A program made the translations under genes and the position numbers. The notes beneath the pieces are model-generated. The model was not told where the DNA came from, ran no database searches, and was given only the letters and a program-made list of their open reading frames with translations. Shown here piece by piece: positions 1 through 6,938 of a DNA stretch of 20,423 nucleotides (positions within the stretch are counted from its first letter, which is position 1; each line of letters begins with the position of its first letter). Origin of the DNA: Acidimicrobiia bacterium (GTDB lineage: Bacteria > Actinomycetota > Acidimicrobiia > Acidimicrobiales > CATQHL01); the NCBI GenBank assembly GCA_021296435.1, contig JAGWAK010000012.1, positions 9,355-29,777 on the forward strand, in the 5' to 3' direction.

Positions 1-54
1 CAGCTGATGCTCCGCCCCAACCGCGATCGTTCCGGTGTTCGGCGCCTGCGTTGA
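1..54 (+). CDS. secY: SecY C-terminal end (partial)
   Basis: Frame 1 is open from the window edge to a TGA at 52-54 and reads QLMLRPNRDRSGVRRLR. The QLM start resembles the conserved end of actinobacterial SecY (...QIESQLM...), the channel subunit of the Sec translocon in the cytoplasmic membrane. The residues after it are not typical of the family. secY normally lies directly before adk in this superoperon, and the GAGG ribosome site for adk overlaps this stop codon. Only 17 residues are visible, so the call rests on three residues plus gene order; the rest of the gene lies upstream. Confidence 0.55.
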   Translation, partial: QLMLRPNRDRSGVRRLR

Positions 55-66
55 GGCGTTCCCCCC

Positions 67-648
67 ATGAGCGGCGTGATCGTCGTTCTCGGCCGCCAGG
101 GCTCGGGCAAGGGGACGCAGTGCGCTCTGCTGCAGCAGCGCTACGACGGGGTCGTCCACGTTTCCACCGGTGACATGCTGCGCGACGCAGCGGCCTCGGG
201 CACGGCGCTGGGGCGGCGGGCCGAAGCCATCATGGCCGCCGGGGAGTTGGTGCCCGACGACGTGATGTGCGATGTCGTCGCCGAGAGGATGCGCCCGCTC
301 CTCGATTCGGGGGTCACGGTGCTGCTCGACGGCTTCCCGCGGACCCCTGCGCAGGCCGCGTCCCTTACGAAGCTGACCGCTCCCGGCGGACTCCTCGGGG
401 CCGTGCTCCTGGAGGTCGACGTGCAGGAGGTCTCCGAGCGGATGCTGGCCCGCGGTCGCCACGACGACACCGCCGCGGGCATCGCCCGGCGCCTCGAGCT
501 CTACGAGACGCAGACGGCACCCCTCGTGGCATGGTTCACCGAGCGGGGAATGCTGAAGCGGATCGACGGGACCGGGACGCTGCCAGAGGTGTTCGACCGG
601 CTCACTGCCGCAATCGGCGGGTTGGTGCCGCTGAGGTTGTCTCGGTAG
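67..648 (+). CDS. adk: Adenylate kinase (short form)
   Basis: This enzyme converts ATP + AMP into two ADP in the cytosol. The 193-residue product has the P-loop GRQGSGKGT (residues 9-17, lysine 15), the STGDMLR AMP-site motif near residue 33, the LVPDD segment, the DGFPRT motif and the ARGRHDD segment followed by an arginine-rich helix. The LID is the short form without a zinc-binding insertion, as is usual in actinobacteria. The first loop reads GRQGSG where most family members have GAPGAG. The ATG start follows a GAGG at 53-56 with 10 bases of spacing. It sits between secY and infA as expected, but the map gene that often follows adk is absent. Confidence 0.95.
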   Translation: MSGVIVVLGRQGSGKGTQCALLQQRYDGVVHVSTGDMLRDAAASGTALGRRAEAIMAAGELVPDDVMCDVVAERMRPLLDSGVTVLLDGFPRTPAQAASLTKLTAPGGLLGAVLLEVDVQEVSERMLARGRHDDTAAGIARRLELYETQTAPLVAWFTERGMLKRIDGTGTLPEVFDRLTAAIGGLVPLRLSR

Positions 649-670
649 CCTGGTAGGTCGCGTTCAAGGC

Positions 671-682
671 GGGAGTAGGACT
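671..682 (+). promoter_or_regulatory. Ribosome binding site for infA that fixes a CTG start
   Basis: GGGAG at 671-675 lies 7 bases before the CTG at 683. It is far too distant (37 bases) to serve the ATG at 713. This spacing is the main sequence argument for starting infA at CTG. Confidence 0.6.
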
Positions 683-907
683 CTGGCGAAATCGAAGCAA
701 GATGCGATCCTCATGGAGGGGAAGGTCCTCGAGTCCCTCCCCAATGCCATGTTCAAGGTCGAGTTCGAGAACGGCCACCAGGTGCTGGCTCACATCTCGG
801 GGAAGATGAGGATGCACTACATCCGTATCCTTCCCGGCGACCGCGTGCAGGTGGAGTTCACGCCCTACGACCTGCAGCGCGGGCGGATCACCTACCGGTA
901 CAAATAG
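683..907 (+). CDS. infA: Translation initiation factor IF-1, CTG start
   Basis: IF-1 binds the A site of the 30S subunit during initiation. From the CTG at 683 the product is 74 residues and begins [18 protein letters not shown], then continues with the family core [20 protein letters not shown] and ends RGRITYRYK. Known IF-1 proteins are 72-73 residues and begin MAK, so this start gives the right length and N-terminus. The ATG at 713 corresponds to an internal methionine that is also present in E. coli IF-1 (MQGTVLE), and starting there would remove part of the first beta strand of the OB fold. No in-frame ATG, GTG or TTG lies between the adk stop and the CTG. The family assignment is certain; the start codon is inferred from length, homology and the GGGAG site. 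Confidence 0.93.
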   Translation: MAKSKQDAILMEGKVLESLPNAMFKVEFENGHQVLAHISGKMRMHYIRILPGDRVQVEFTPYDLQRGRITYRYK

Positions 908-918
908 CAGCGTCCAGA

Positions 919-945
919 CCGAGCGGGAGCCCCCAGCCTGCTCGG
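919..945 (+). promoter_or_regulatory. Stem-loop between infA and rpmJ
   Basis: Bases 919-927 pair with 937-945 to give a 9-bp stem with one G-U pair and a 9-base loop (AGCCCCCAG). No T-run follows, so it does not look like a classical intrinsic terminator. It could be an attenuator, a processing site or a pause element in the mRNA, or a chance fold in GC-rich DNA. Confidence 0.35.
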
Positions 946-981
946 CGGATGAGCAGACGACGAGACGAGGCGGATGCGAAC

Positions 982-1095
982 ATGAAAGTGCGCCCCAGCG
1001 TGAAGGCCATGTGCGACAAGTGCCGGGTCATCCGGCGCCATGGCCGCGTGCGGGTGATCTGCGACAACCCGCGTCACCGCCAGCGGCAGGGCTGA
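982..1095 (+). CDS. rpmJ: 50S ribosomal protein L36 (zinc-binding form)
   Basis: The 37-residue product starts [14 protein letters not shown], which is the L36 signature. L36 is the smallest large-subunit protein and helps fold 23S rRNA. The zinc ligands are all present as C11, C14, C27 and H32, so this is the zinc-dependent form and not the zinc-free paralogue made in zinc starvation. The ATG at 982 gives the standard N-terminus. The gene lies between infA and rpsM as in most bacteria and ends one base before the rpsM start. Confidence 0.96.
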   Translation: MKVRPSVKAMCDKCRVIRRHGRVRVICDNPRHRQRQG

Positions 1096-1096
1096 C

Positions 1097-1480
1097 ATGG
1101 CACGCATCGCCGGTGTGGACATCCCACGCAACAAGCGCGCCGTGGTGTCGCTCACCTACATCTTCGGCATCGGTCCCACGATCGCGGCGCAGACTTGCGA
1201 GGCAGTCGGTATCGGGCCCGACGTGCGGATCAAGGATCTGACCGACCAGGAGGTGGCCCGGCTGCGGGCCCATGTCGAACGCAACGTCAAGGTCGAGGGC
1301 GACCTCCGCCGCCAGATCAGCCAGAACATCAGTCGCAAGCTGGAGATCGGGTGCTACCAGGGGATCCGGCATCGCAGAGGCCTGCCGGTCCGGGGCCAGC
1401 GCACCCACACGAACGCACGGACACGCAAGGGTCCGCGCAAGACGGTGGCGGGCAAGAAGACCGTCATGAAGAGGAAGTAA
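1097..1480 (+). CDS. rpsM: 30S ribosomal protein S13
   Basis: S13 sits in the head of the small subunit and contacts the P-site tRNA and the bridge to the 50S. The 127-residue product begins [19 protein letters not shown] and carries the family motif [17 protein letters not shown] from about residue 100, followed by a basic tail rich in lysine. Length and order are normal for the family. The ATG is one base after the rpmJ stop, so the two are probably translationally coupled. It is followed by a 105-base gap before rpsK, unusually long for this operon. Confidence 0.97.
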   Translation: MARIAGVDIPRNKRAVVSLTYIFGIGPTIAAQTCEAVGIGPDVRIKDLTDQEVARLRAHVERNVKVEGDLRRQISQNISRKLEIGCYQGIRHRRGLPVRGQRTHTNARTRKGPRKTVAGKKTVMKRK

Positions 1481-1486
1481 GGCAGC

Positions 1487-1521
1487 GGTGGCCCGGGCGC
1501 CGGTCGGGGCGCCCAACCACC
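1487..1521 (+). promoter_or_regulatory. Two-part stem-loop between rpsM and rpsK
   Basis: GGGCGCC at 1495-1501 pairs perfectly with GGCGCCC at 1508-1514 around a 6-base loop. Outside it, GGTGG at 1487-1491 pairs with CCACC at 1517-1521 across a small internal loop. The 105-base gap from 1481 to 1585 contains this structure and no gene; a GAGG at about 1579 serves rpsK. Alpha-operon mRNAs are known targets of autogenous control by S4 in E. coli and Bacillus, so a regulatory role is possible but not shown here. Confidence 0.35.
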
Positions 1522-1585
1522 ACGATCGGTAGCCGCGCCCCCACCGGCGCAGCTTCGCACCGCTCACAAGACGCACCGAGGGGTT

Positions 1586-1978
1586 ATGGCAGAGAGACAG
1601 GCACGGCGACCACGCCGGCGCGAACGCAGGAACATCGCGCACGGCGTCGTGCACATCAAGAGTTCCTTCAACAACACCATCATCACTGTCACCGATCTCC
1701 GGGGCAACGTCGTCGCCTGGGCGTCGGCTGGCAACGTGGGGTTCAAGGGTTCACGCAAGTCGACCCCGTACGCCGCGCAGATGGCGGCGGAAGAGGTGGC
1801 GCGCCGGGCCATGGAGTTCGGCGTTCGCAAGGTCGACGTGCAGGTGCGCGGCCCGGGTTCGGGGCGCGAGACGGCGATCCGCTCGCTGCAGAACCTGGGG
1901 CTGGAGGTCACCGGCATCAAGGACGTGACCCCTGTGCCGCACAACGGGTGCCGGCCACCCAAGAGGCGGCGCGTCTGA
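1586..1978 (+). CDS. rpsK: 30S ribosomal protein S11
   Basis: S11 forms part of the platform of the small subunit, near the E site and the Shine-Dalgarno helix. The 130-residue product has the family core [19 protein letters not shown], the AWASAG and [14 protein letters not shown] motifs, RGPGSGRE, and the conserved ending [18 protein letters not shown]. The basic N-terminal stretch (residues 4-16) is typical of actinobacterial S11. The ATG start follows a GAGGGG. The stop overlaps the rpsD start by one base (TGATG), suggesting coupled translation. Confidence 0.97.
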   Translation: MAERQARRPRRRERRNIAHGVVHIKSSFNNTIITVTDLRGNVVAWASAGNVGFKGSRKSTPYAAQMAAEEVARRAMEFGVRKVDVQVRGPGSGRETAIRSLQNLGLEVTGIKDVTPVPHNGCRPPKRRRV

Positions 1979-2595
1979 TGTCCCGCTACACCGGACCGAA
2001 GGCGCGGGTGTCGCGCCGGCTGGGGACGAACATCTTCGGCACCAAGGGCGAGACGGTGGCGCTCGACAAGCGCCCCTATCCACCCGGCGAACATGGCCGC
2101 TCGCGGCGACGCACCACAACCTCGGAGTATCTGATCCAGCTCCAGGAGAAGCAGAAGGCCCGCTTCACCTACGGGCTCACGGAGCGGCAGTTCCGCAATC
2201 TGTATGCCGAGGCCAGCCGCCGCACGGGAGTCACCGGTGAGAACATGCTCACCTACCTCGAACTGCGCCTCGACAACGTGGTGTACCGCGCCGGCTGGGC
2301 GGCGACCCGCCCGCAGGCCCGGCAGTTCGTGCTGCACGGCCACATGTCGGTGAACGGCCGACGCGTGAGTATCCCCAGCTACCGCGTCTCGGCCGGTGAC
2401 GAGATCGCCGTGAGGGAGAAGTCCCAGGCGATGGCGCCCCTGCAGTGGAACGTCGATGTGCTCGATCGCTTGCCGCCCATCTGGCTCGAGGTCGTCGAGG
2501 AGGGGTTGGCGGCGAACGTGCTGTCGGTTCCCACCCGTGACCAGATCGACGTGCCGATTCGTGAGCAGTTGATTGTCGAGCTCTACAGCAAGTAG
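1978..2595 (+). CDS. rpsD: 30S ribosomal protein S4 (zinc-free form)
   Basis: S4 is a primary 16S rRNA binding protein that nucleates 30S assembly. The 205-residue product starts [20 protein letters not shown] and has the RNA-binding S4 domain in the middle (from about LTYLELRLDNVVYRAG to SVNGRRVSIPSYRV). The protein has no cysteine, so the N-terminal zinc knuckle found in many S4 proteins is missing, a common state in actinobacteria. The open frame extends far upstream through rpsM, but the start at 1978 matches the family N-terminus, has an AGAGG about 10 bases before it and overlaps the rpsK stop. Confidence 0.97.
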   Translation: MSRYTGPKARVSRRLGTNIFGTKGETVALDKRPYPPGEHGRSRRRTTTSEYLIQLQEKQKARFTYGLTERQFRNLYAEASRRTGVTGENMLTYLELRLDNVVYRAGWAATRPQARQFVLHGHMSVNGRRVSIPSYRVSAGDEIAVREKSQAMAPLQWNVDVLDRLPPIWLEVVEEGLAANVLSVPTRDQIDVPIREQLIVELYSK

Positions 2596-2612
2596 CTCCA
2601 GCGAGGTTGCAC

Positions 2613-3554
2613 ATGCTTGAGATCAAACACCCCACGGTCTCCGCGGCCGCGACCGCGGCCGCGGCCGAGGTCAACCGCCAGAAGTTCGTCATCGGACCGC
2701 TCGACCCTGGATTCGGTCACACGATCGGCAACGCGCTGCGGCGCACGCTGCTCTCGTCCATCCCGGGCGCGGCGGTGACCCACGTCCGGTTCGACGAGGC
2801 GCTGCACGAGTTCGACACCCTGCAAGGCGTGGTCGAGGACATCTCCGACATCATCCTGAACCTCAAGGACCTGGTGCTGCGGAGCCACAGCCCCGAGCCG
2901 GTGCAGTTGCGCATCGACGTCCTGGGGCCGGGGGAGGTGACGGGCGCACACTTCGGTGTCAACCCCGACGTGGAGGTGCTGAACCCCGACCTGCACGTCG
3001 CCTCGCTCAACGGCCAGGCGCGGTTCGCCGCCGACGTCACCGTCGAGCAGGGAATCGGCTATAGCGGGGCTGAGAGCCGACCGTCGAGCGGCACGATCGG
3101 CGACGTCCCGGTGGACGCCCTCTTCTCGCCGGTGCGGCGCGTCTCCTACGAGGTGGAGGCGACCACAGGGGAGGACGTGGCGGCCGACGAACTCATCGTG
3201 GACGTGCTGACCGACGGCACGGTCACGCCGTCGGAGGCGATGGCCACTGCCGGTGGCATCCTGCGCCGGCTGACGCAACTCGTGGAGAACCTCGCCGAGG
3301 TGTCGTTGCCGGACAGTCTGGACCCGTCGGCGGACACGGAGATGCCGTCGGACCTGCTCCGTCCCATCGACGATCTGGGGCTGTCGGAGCGGCCGCGGAA
3401 CTGCTTGAAGAGGGCCCAGGTCACGACCGTCGGCGCGCTGTTGGATCGGACGGCGCTGGAATTGTTGGCGATCCCCAATTTCGGTGAGAAGTCCCTGGAC
3501 GAGGTGACGGCCCGTCTCGACGAGCTGGGACTCGCCCTGGCCTCCGGGGACTGA
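2613..3554 (+). CDS. rpoA: RNA polymerase alpha subunit
   Basis: Alpha dimerises to seed RNA polymerase assembly and contacts promoter DNA and activators. The product is 313 residues. The N-terminal domain has GFGHTIGNALRRTLLSSIPG; the C-terminal domain has the helix-hairpin-helix segment RPRNCLKRAQVTTVGALLDR and NFGEKSLDEV. Residues matching E. coli R265, N268, C269 and K298, which contact DNA or factors, are conserved. I start at the ATG at 2613 because GAGG at 2603-2606 is 6 bases before it; a TTG two codons upstream has no room for a ribosome site. Residues 10-18 form an alanine-rich stretch before the first conserved strand, encoded by a run of CCGCGG units. The acidic C-terminal tail of many actinobacterial alpha subunits is absent. 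Confidence 0.97.
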   Translation: MLEIKHPTVSAAATAAAAEVNRQKFVIGPLDPGFGHTIGNALRRTLLSSIPGAAVTHVRFDEALHEFDTLQGVVEDISDIILNLKDLVLRSHSPEPVQLRIDVLGPGEVTGAHFGVNPDVEVLNPDLHVASLNGQARFAADVTVEQGIGYSGAESRPSSGTIGDVPVDALFSPVRRVSYEVEATTGEDVAADELIVDVLTDGTVTPSEAMATAGGILRRLTQLVENLAEVSLPDSLDPSADTEMPSDLLRPIDDLGLSERPRNCLKRAQVTTVGALLDRTALELLAIPNFGEKSLDEVTARLDELGLALASGD

Positions 3555-3567
3555 GGGAGCCGCAGCC

Positions 3568-3921
3568 ATGCCCGGTCGACCCACCAAGAGCCGCCGCCTC
3601 GGCGGCAGCGCCGCACACCAGAAGTCGATGCTGGCCAACCTCGTGGCGTCCCTGGTGGCGGCGGAGTCGATCGTCACGACCGAAGCCAAGGCCAAGGCGA
3701 TGCAACCCGTCGCCGAGAAGCTGATCACCAAGGCGCGCAAGGGTGGTCTGCACAACCACCGGCAGATCGTGGCGTTCCTCAACGATCGGGAGATCGCCGA
3801 CAAGCTGATCTCCGACATCGGCCCTCGCTACGCCAACCGCGCCGGCGGTTGCACCCGGATCCTGCGGATCGGTCCTCGCTACGGCGACAACGCCCCCATG
3901 GTCCGCATCGAACTCGTCTAG
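3568..3921 (+). CDS. rplQ: 50S ribosomal protein L17
   Basis: L17 lies near the exit tunnel of the large subunit. The 117-residue product begins MPGRPTKSRRLGGSAAHQKS, close to the family signature, and includes MLANLVASLV, the TTEAKAKAMQPVAEKLIT segment and a C-terminus ending MVRIELV. Length is standard for the short form, without the extended tail seen in some actinobacteria. GGGAG directly after the rpoA stop is 8 bases before the ATG. It follows rpoA, as in nearly all bacteria. Confidence 0.97.
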   Translation: MPGRPTKSRRLGGSAAHQKSMLANLVASLVAAESIVTTEAKAKAMQPVAEKLITKARKGGLHNHRQIVAFLNDREIADKLISDIGPRYANRAGGCTRILRIGPRYGDNAPMVRIELV

Positions 3922-3932
3922 CGGCGCGCCGC
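3921..3932. repeat. 12-bp perfect palindrome between rplQ and truA
   Basis: GCGGCGCGCCGC reads the same on both strands and begins at the last base of the rplQ stop. It fills most of the 14-base gap before the truA GTG, which has no visible Shine-Dalgarno sequence. A hairpin with such a short loop would be weak, so this may be chance in GC-rich DNA. Confidence 0.3.
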
Positions 3933-3935
3933 GGC

Positions 3936-4709
3936 GTGGTCCGCCTGCGCCTCCTGGTCGCCTACGACGGCGGGGAGTTCCGCGGCTTCGCCCCGAATCC
4001 TGGCGTGCGCACCGTGGCGGGCGTGCTGGCCGACGCCCTCGAGCGGCGACTCGGCTACCCGGTGCAGTTGACGTGTGCCGGCCGCACCGATGCGGGGGTC
4101 CACGCCCGCGGCCAGGTCGTGAGCCTGGACGTGGCCGACGAGGACGCCTCGACTGAGCGGCTCGATTCCTTGCGCAGCGGGCTCAACCGTATGTGCGGAC
4201 CGGATGTGGCGGTCCTGGCGGCCACTCCGGCGCCGGCGGACTTTGACGCGCGCTTCTCGGCGCTGGCCCGGTCGTACCGCTACACGATCTGGAACGCACC
4301 CGAGCCCGACGTGTTCCGTCGCGCCTACGCCTGGCACGTCCCCGAGCCGCTCGACACCGCTGCCATGGGCGACGCCGCGAACTTGCTGGTCGGCGAGCAC
4401 GACTTCGCCTCCTTCTGTTCCCGGTCCGAGCAGGTCATCGACGGTGAGGTGCGGGTTGCGCCGACGGTGAGGCGAGTGCTGCGCGCCGGCTGGAGTCGGC
4501 CGTCGGCGGCGCTGCTGCTGTTCGACGTCGAGGCGAACTCGTTCTGCCGGCAGATGGTGCGTTCGATCGTCGGCACGCTCGTGGAGGTGGGGCGGGGCCG
4601 CCGTCCTGCCGGCGACATTTCCCGCGTCCTGGAGGCTCGCGACAGGGCCGCCGCCGGCGGCGTGGCGCCGCCGCACGGCCTGTGCCTGGAGTCGGTCGCC
4701 TACCTCTGA
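3936..4709 (+). CDS. truA: tRNA pseudouridine(38-40) synthase TruA
   Basis: TruA converts uridines 38-40 in the anticodon arm of many tRNAs to pseudouridine. The 257-residue product has the catalytic motif CAGRTDAGVHARGQV with the nucleophilic aspartate at residue 52, plus FDARFSALARSYRYTIWN and FCRQMVRSIVGTLVEVGRGR, all conserved in the family. The open frame runs upstream through rplQ, but the GTG at 3936 gives the usual N-terminus (VVRLRLLVAYDGGEFRGFA). No ribosome site is visible, so translation may depend on coupling to rplQ 14 bases upstream. rplQ-truA is a common neighbour pair. Confidence 0.95.
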   Translation: MVRLRLLVAYDGGEFRGFAPNPGVRTVAGVLADALERRLGYPVQLTCAGRTDAGVHARGQVVSLDVADEDASTERLDSLRSGLNRMCGPDVAVLAATPAPADFDARFSALARSYRYTIWNAPEPDVFRRAYAWHVPEPLDTAAMGDAANLLVGEHDFASFCSRSEQVIDGEVRVAPTVRRVLRAGWSRPSAALLLFDVEANSFCRQMVRSIVGTLVEVGRGRRPAGDISRVLEARDRAAAGGVAPPHGLCLESVAYL

Positions 4710-4728
4710 GGTGGCCGTTTCCGACCAC

Positions 4729-4745
4729 CGGCGGGAGCCGATTTT
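4729..4745 (+). terminator. Weak terminator-like hairpin after truA
   Basis: CGGC at 4729-4732 pairs with GCCG at 4737-4740 around a GGGA loop and is followed by ATTTT, a rare T-run in this GC-rich window. It lies 19 bases after the truA stop and before the rplM promoter, where a boundary between transcription units would be expected. The 4-bp stem is short, so confidence is low. Confidence 0.25.
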
Positions 4746-4759
4746 GGGCGGCGAGCCCG

Positions 4760-4774
4760 TATCCTTGTGCCGTG
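4760..4774 (+). promoter_or_regulatory. Candidate leaderless promoter of rplM-rpsI
   Basis: TATCCT at 4760-4765 fits the actinobacterial -10 pattern TANNNT. It lies 6 bases before the GTG at 4772, the spacing expected if transcription starts on the start codon. No Shine-Dalgarno sequence lies before that GTG. Leaderless mRNAs with this layout are common in actinobacteria. No good -35 element was seen at 16-18 bases upstream. Confidence 0.5.
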
Positions 4775-5215
4775 CGCACCTACAGCCCGAAGGCTTCAGA
4801 GACCGACCGCGCCTGGTGGATCGTTGATGCCGACGGCCAGGTGCTCGGGCGTATGGCCACTGAGGTGGCCCGCGTCCTGCGCGGGAAGCACAAGCCCAGC
4901 TACACCCCGCACCTGGACTGCGGCGATCACGTCATCATCGTGAACGCCGAGCGGGTCGTCACGACCGCCAACAAGTCCGAGCGGAAGATCCTCTACCGGC
5001 ACTCCGGCTATCCGGGGGGCCTTCGCTCGGAGACCCTCGGCGAAGCGATGCGACGGCGTCCCGCCGAGGTCGTACGGCGCAGCGTGCGCGGGATGCTGCC
5101 GCACACCCGGTTGGGCCGGCAGATGCTGCGGAAGCTGAAGGTCTACGCCGGACCCGTCCATCCCCACGAGGCCCAGAGGCCCCAGCCGCTGCCGCTTGCC
5201 AGGAGAACACCATGA
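4772..5215 (+). CDS. rplM: 50S ribosomal protein L13
   Basis: L13 binds 23S rRNA early in 50S assembly. From the GTG at 4772 the product has 147 residues, beginning VRTYSPKASETDRAWWIVDA, the typical actinobacterial N-terminus. It carries GQVLGRMATEVARVLRGKHK, the GDHVIIVNAERV strand, KILYRHSGYPGG, RGMLPHTRLGRQMLRKLKVY and PHEAQRPQPL. The open frame continues upstream of the GTG but those residues do not resemble L13. A 62-base gap after truA, a TATCCT box and no ribosome site suggest leaderless expression. Its stop overlaps the rpsI start by 4 bases (ATGA). Confidence 0.96.
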   Translation: MRTYSPKASETDRAWWIVDADGQVLGRMATEVARVLRGKHKPSYTPHLDCGDHVIIVNAERVVTTANKSERKILYRHSGYPGGLRSETLGEAMRRRPAEVVRRSVRGMLPHTRLGRQMLRKLKVYAGPVHPHEAQRPQPLPLARRTP

Positions 5216-5604
5216 CACCGCCGCTCGTGCAGGCCACCGGTCGCCGCAAGCGCGCCGTCGCCCGCGTCCGCGTCCGGCCGGGCCAGGGGCGCGTCACCAT
5301 CAACGGGCGAGAGATCGAGGACTACTTCCCGTCGCCCGCGCATCGCTCCCACGCCACGGAGGCCCTCAGCGTGACCGACACAGGGTCGGTGTACGACGTG
5401 GATGCCACGATCTCCGGCGGGGGACTCACCGGGCAGGCGGGAGCCCTGCGTCTGGGCATCGCCCGGTCGCTGGAAAGTCTCGACGCCGATTCTCGCGAGA
5501 AGCTCAAGCGGGCCGGCCTGCTGACCCGGGATCCGCGCAAGAAGGAGTCCAAGAAGTACGGGTTGAAGAAGGCCCGGAAGGCGCCGCAGTACTCCAAGAG
5601 GTAG
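5212..5604 (+). CDS. rpsI: 30S ribosomal protein S9
   Basis: S9 sits in the 30S head and its C-terminal tail reaches the P-site tRNA. The 130-residue product has ATGRRKRAVARVRVRPGQGR, the GGGLTGQAGALRLGIARSL core and the basic tail ending QYSKR, where the last lysine and arginine are the conserved tRNA contacts. AGGAG is about 6 bases before the ATG, which overlaps the rplM stop. The rplM-rpsI pair is near universal in bacteria. Confidence 0.97.
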   Translation: MTPPLVQATGRRKRAVARVRVRPGQGRVTINGREIEDYFPSPAHRSHATEALSVTDTGSVYDVDATISGGGLTGQAGALRLGIARSLESLDADSREKLKRAGLLTRDPRKKESKKYGLKKARKAPQYSKR

Positions 5605-5651
5605 CAGCGCCTGCACCTCGCGGCGCCGCCAGCCGTCGCCGGGATTCGATC

Positions 5652-6938
5652 GTGTTCGGCACCGACGGGATCCGAGGGCGGGCCTACCGGGACGTGACCC
5701 CGGAGGTCGCCGCCCGCATCGGCGCGGCAGTCGTCGAGATGTTCGGCTCCACGCGGGTTGTCCTGGGACACGATCCGCGGCCCTCCGCGGGCGACTTGGT
5801 TCAGGGCCTGCTGCGAGGCTTGAGTGGGACCGAGGTGGACCTGCTCGGTATGGCTCCGACGCCCGCGGTGGCGTTCTGCAGCGCCGCTGACGGGGTGCCG
5901 GGGATCGTCGTGTCGGCCTCGCACAACCCGTACCACGACAACGGTGTGAAGATCTTCGGCCCGGGGGGACGCAAGCTCAGCGACACCGAACAGGAGCGTG
6001 TGGCCGCCGCCCTGCGGTCCGGCGTCGCAGCGACAGGAGCTCCCGCCACCGCCGGCGACGCCTCCGACCGGTTGGAGTCCTACCTCGACGCCGTGGCGTC
6101 CACCGTCGGGCCGGACGCCTTCGACGGGCTGGCGCTCCTGGTGGACGGCGCCAACGGGGCGACGTCGGCGCTTGCGCCGACGCTGCTGCGGCGCCTGGGA
6201 GCCTCGGTGCGAACCGTGGCCTGCGAGCCGAACGGGCGGAACATCAACGAGGGCTGCGGGGCCACCGCGCCGGGCCTGATCGCCGCCCGGACACGCCCGG
6301 GAGAGGTCGGCCTGGCGTTCGATGGCGATGGGGACCGGGTCGTGGCCTACGATCGGGGATTGATCGACGGTGACCGCATCATCGCCCTGTGCGGGATCGA
6401 CCGCCACGAGCGCGGCCGTTTGGCGGGTTCGACGGTCGTGGTGACGGTCATGAGCAACATCGGTCTGCACCGCGCCATGGCAGCAGCGGGGATCGATGTC
6501 GTGACGGTGCCGGTGGGGGACCGGCACGTCCTCGGCGCGCTCGAGGCCGGCGGTTGGGAGTTGGGCGGCGAGCAGTCCGGACACGTGGTGTTCCGGGATC
6601 TGGCCACCACCGGTGACGGTCTGCTGACAGCCGTGCAGTTGCTGGACGTGGCGGTCCGGCGCGGCGCCCCTCTCGGTGAGCTGGCGGCGGCGGCCATGAC
6701 CCGCCACCCCCAGGTACTGCGGAACGTGACGGTCTCCGGTGCCGCTGCCGATGTGCTGGCGGCAATCGAGCCTGCCGTGGAGCGGGCGCGGCAGGCGTTG
6801 GGAGAGACGGGTCGTGTCCTGGTCCGCTGCTCGGGTACCGAGCCGCTGATCCGGGTCATGGTCGAGGCCGGCGAGGAGGCGGAGGCCAGCGCGGTGGCCG
6901 AGAGCCTGGCGGCCGAAGTGACTCGCAGGTCCGGCTGA
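5652..6938 (+). CDS. glmM: Phosphoglucosamine mutase
   Basis: GlmM interconverts glucosamine-6-phosphate and glucosamine-1-phosphate for UDP-GlcNAc and peptidoglycan synthesis. The 428-residue product starts VFGTDGIRG, the standard N-terminus. It has the phosphoserine loop VSASHNPYHDNGVKIF (phosphorylated serine at 90), the magnesium loop DGDGDR at 224-229, the sugar loop GEQSGH at 306-311 (the serine form typical of GlmM) and the phosphate-binding RCSGTEPLIR near 394. The GTG at 5652 is chosen because no start codon lies nearby upstream and the family begins here. The 47-base gap after rpsI shows no clear ribosome site. The stop overlaps glmS by one base, so the two steps of the pathway are probably coupled. 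Confidence 0.96.
   Translation: MFGTDGIRGRAYRDVTPEVAARIGAAVVEMFGSTRVVLGHDPRPSAGDLVQGLLRGLSGTEVDLLGMAPTPAVAFCSAADGVPGIVVSASHNPYHDNGVKIFGPGGRKLSDTEQERVAAALRSGVAATGAPATAGDASDRLESYLDAVASTVGPDAFDGLALLVDGANGATSALAPTLLRRLGASVRTVACEPNGRNINEGCGATAPGLIAARTRPGEVGLAFDGDGDRVVAYDRGLIDGDRIIALCGIDRHERGRLAGSTVVVTVMSNIGLHRAMAAAGIDVVTVPVGDRHVLGALEAGGWELGGEQSGHVVFRDLATTGDGLLTAVQLLDVAVRRGAPLGELAAAAMTRHPQVLRNVTVSGAAADVLAAIEPAVERARQALGETGRVLVRCSGTEPLIRVMVEAGEEAEASAVAESLAAEVTRRSG

Noticed and set aside
713..907. ATG at 713 as start of infA
   Set aside because: It gives a 64-residue IF-1 lacking part of the first OB strand, and matches an internal methionine of the family.
1195..1977. Upstream part of a plus-strand open frame that ends in rpsD
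   Set aside because: The residues before 1978 are an out-of-frame reading of rpsM and rpsK and do not resemble S4; the S4 N-terminus is at 1978.
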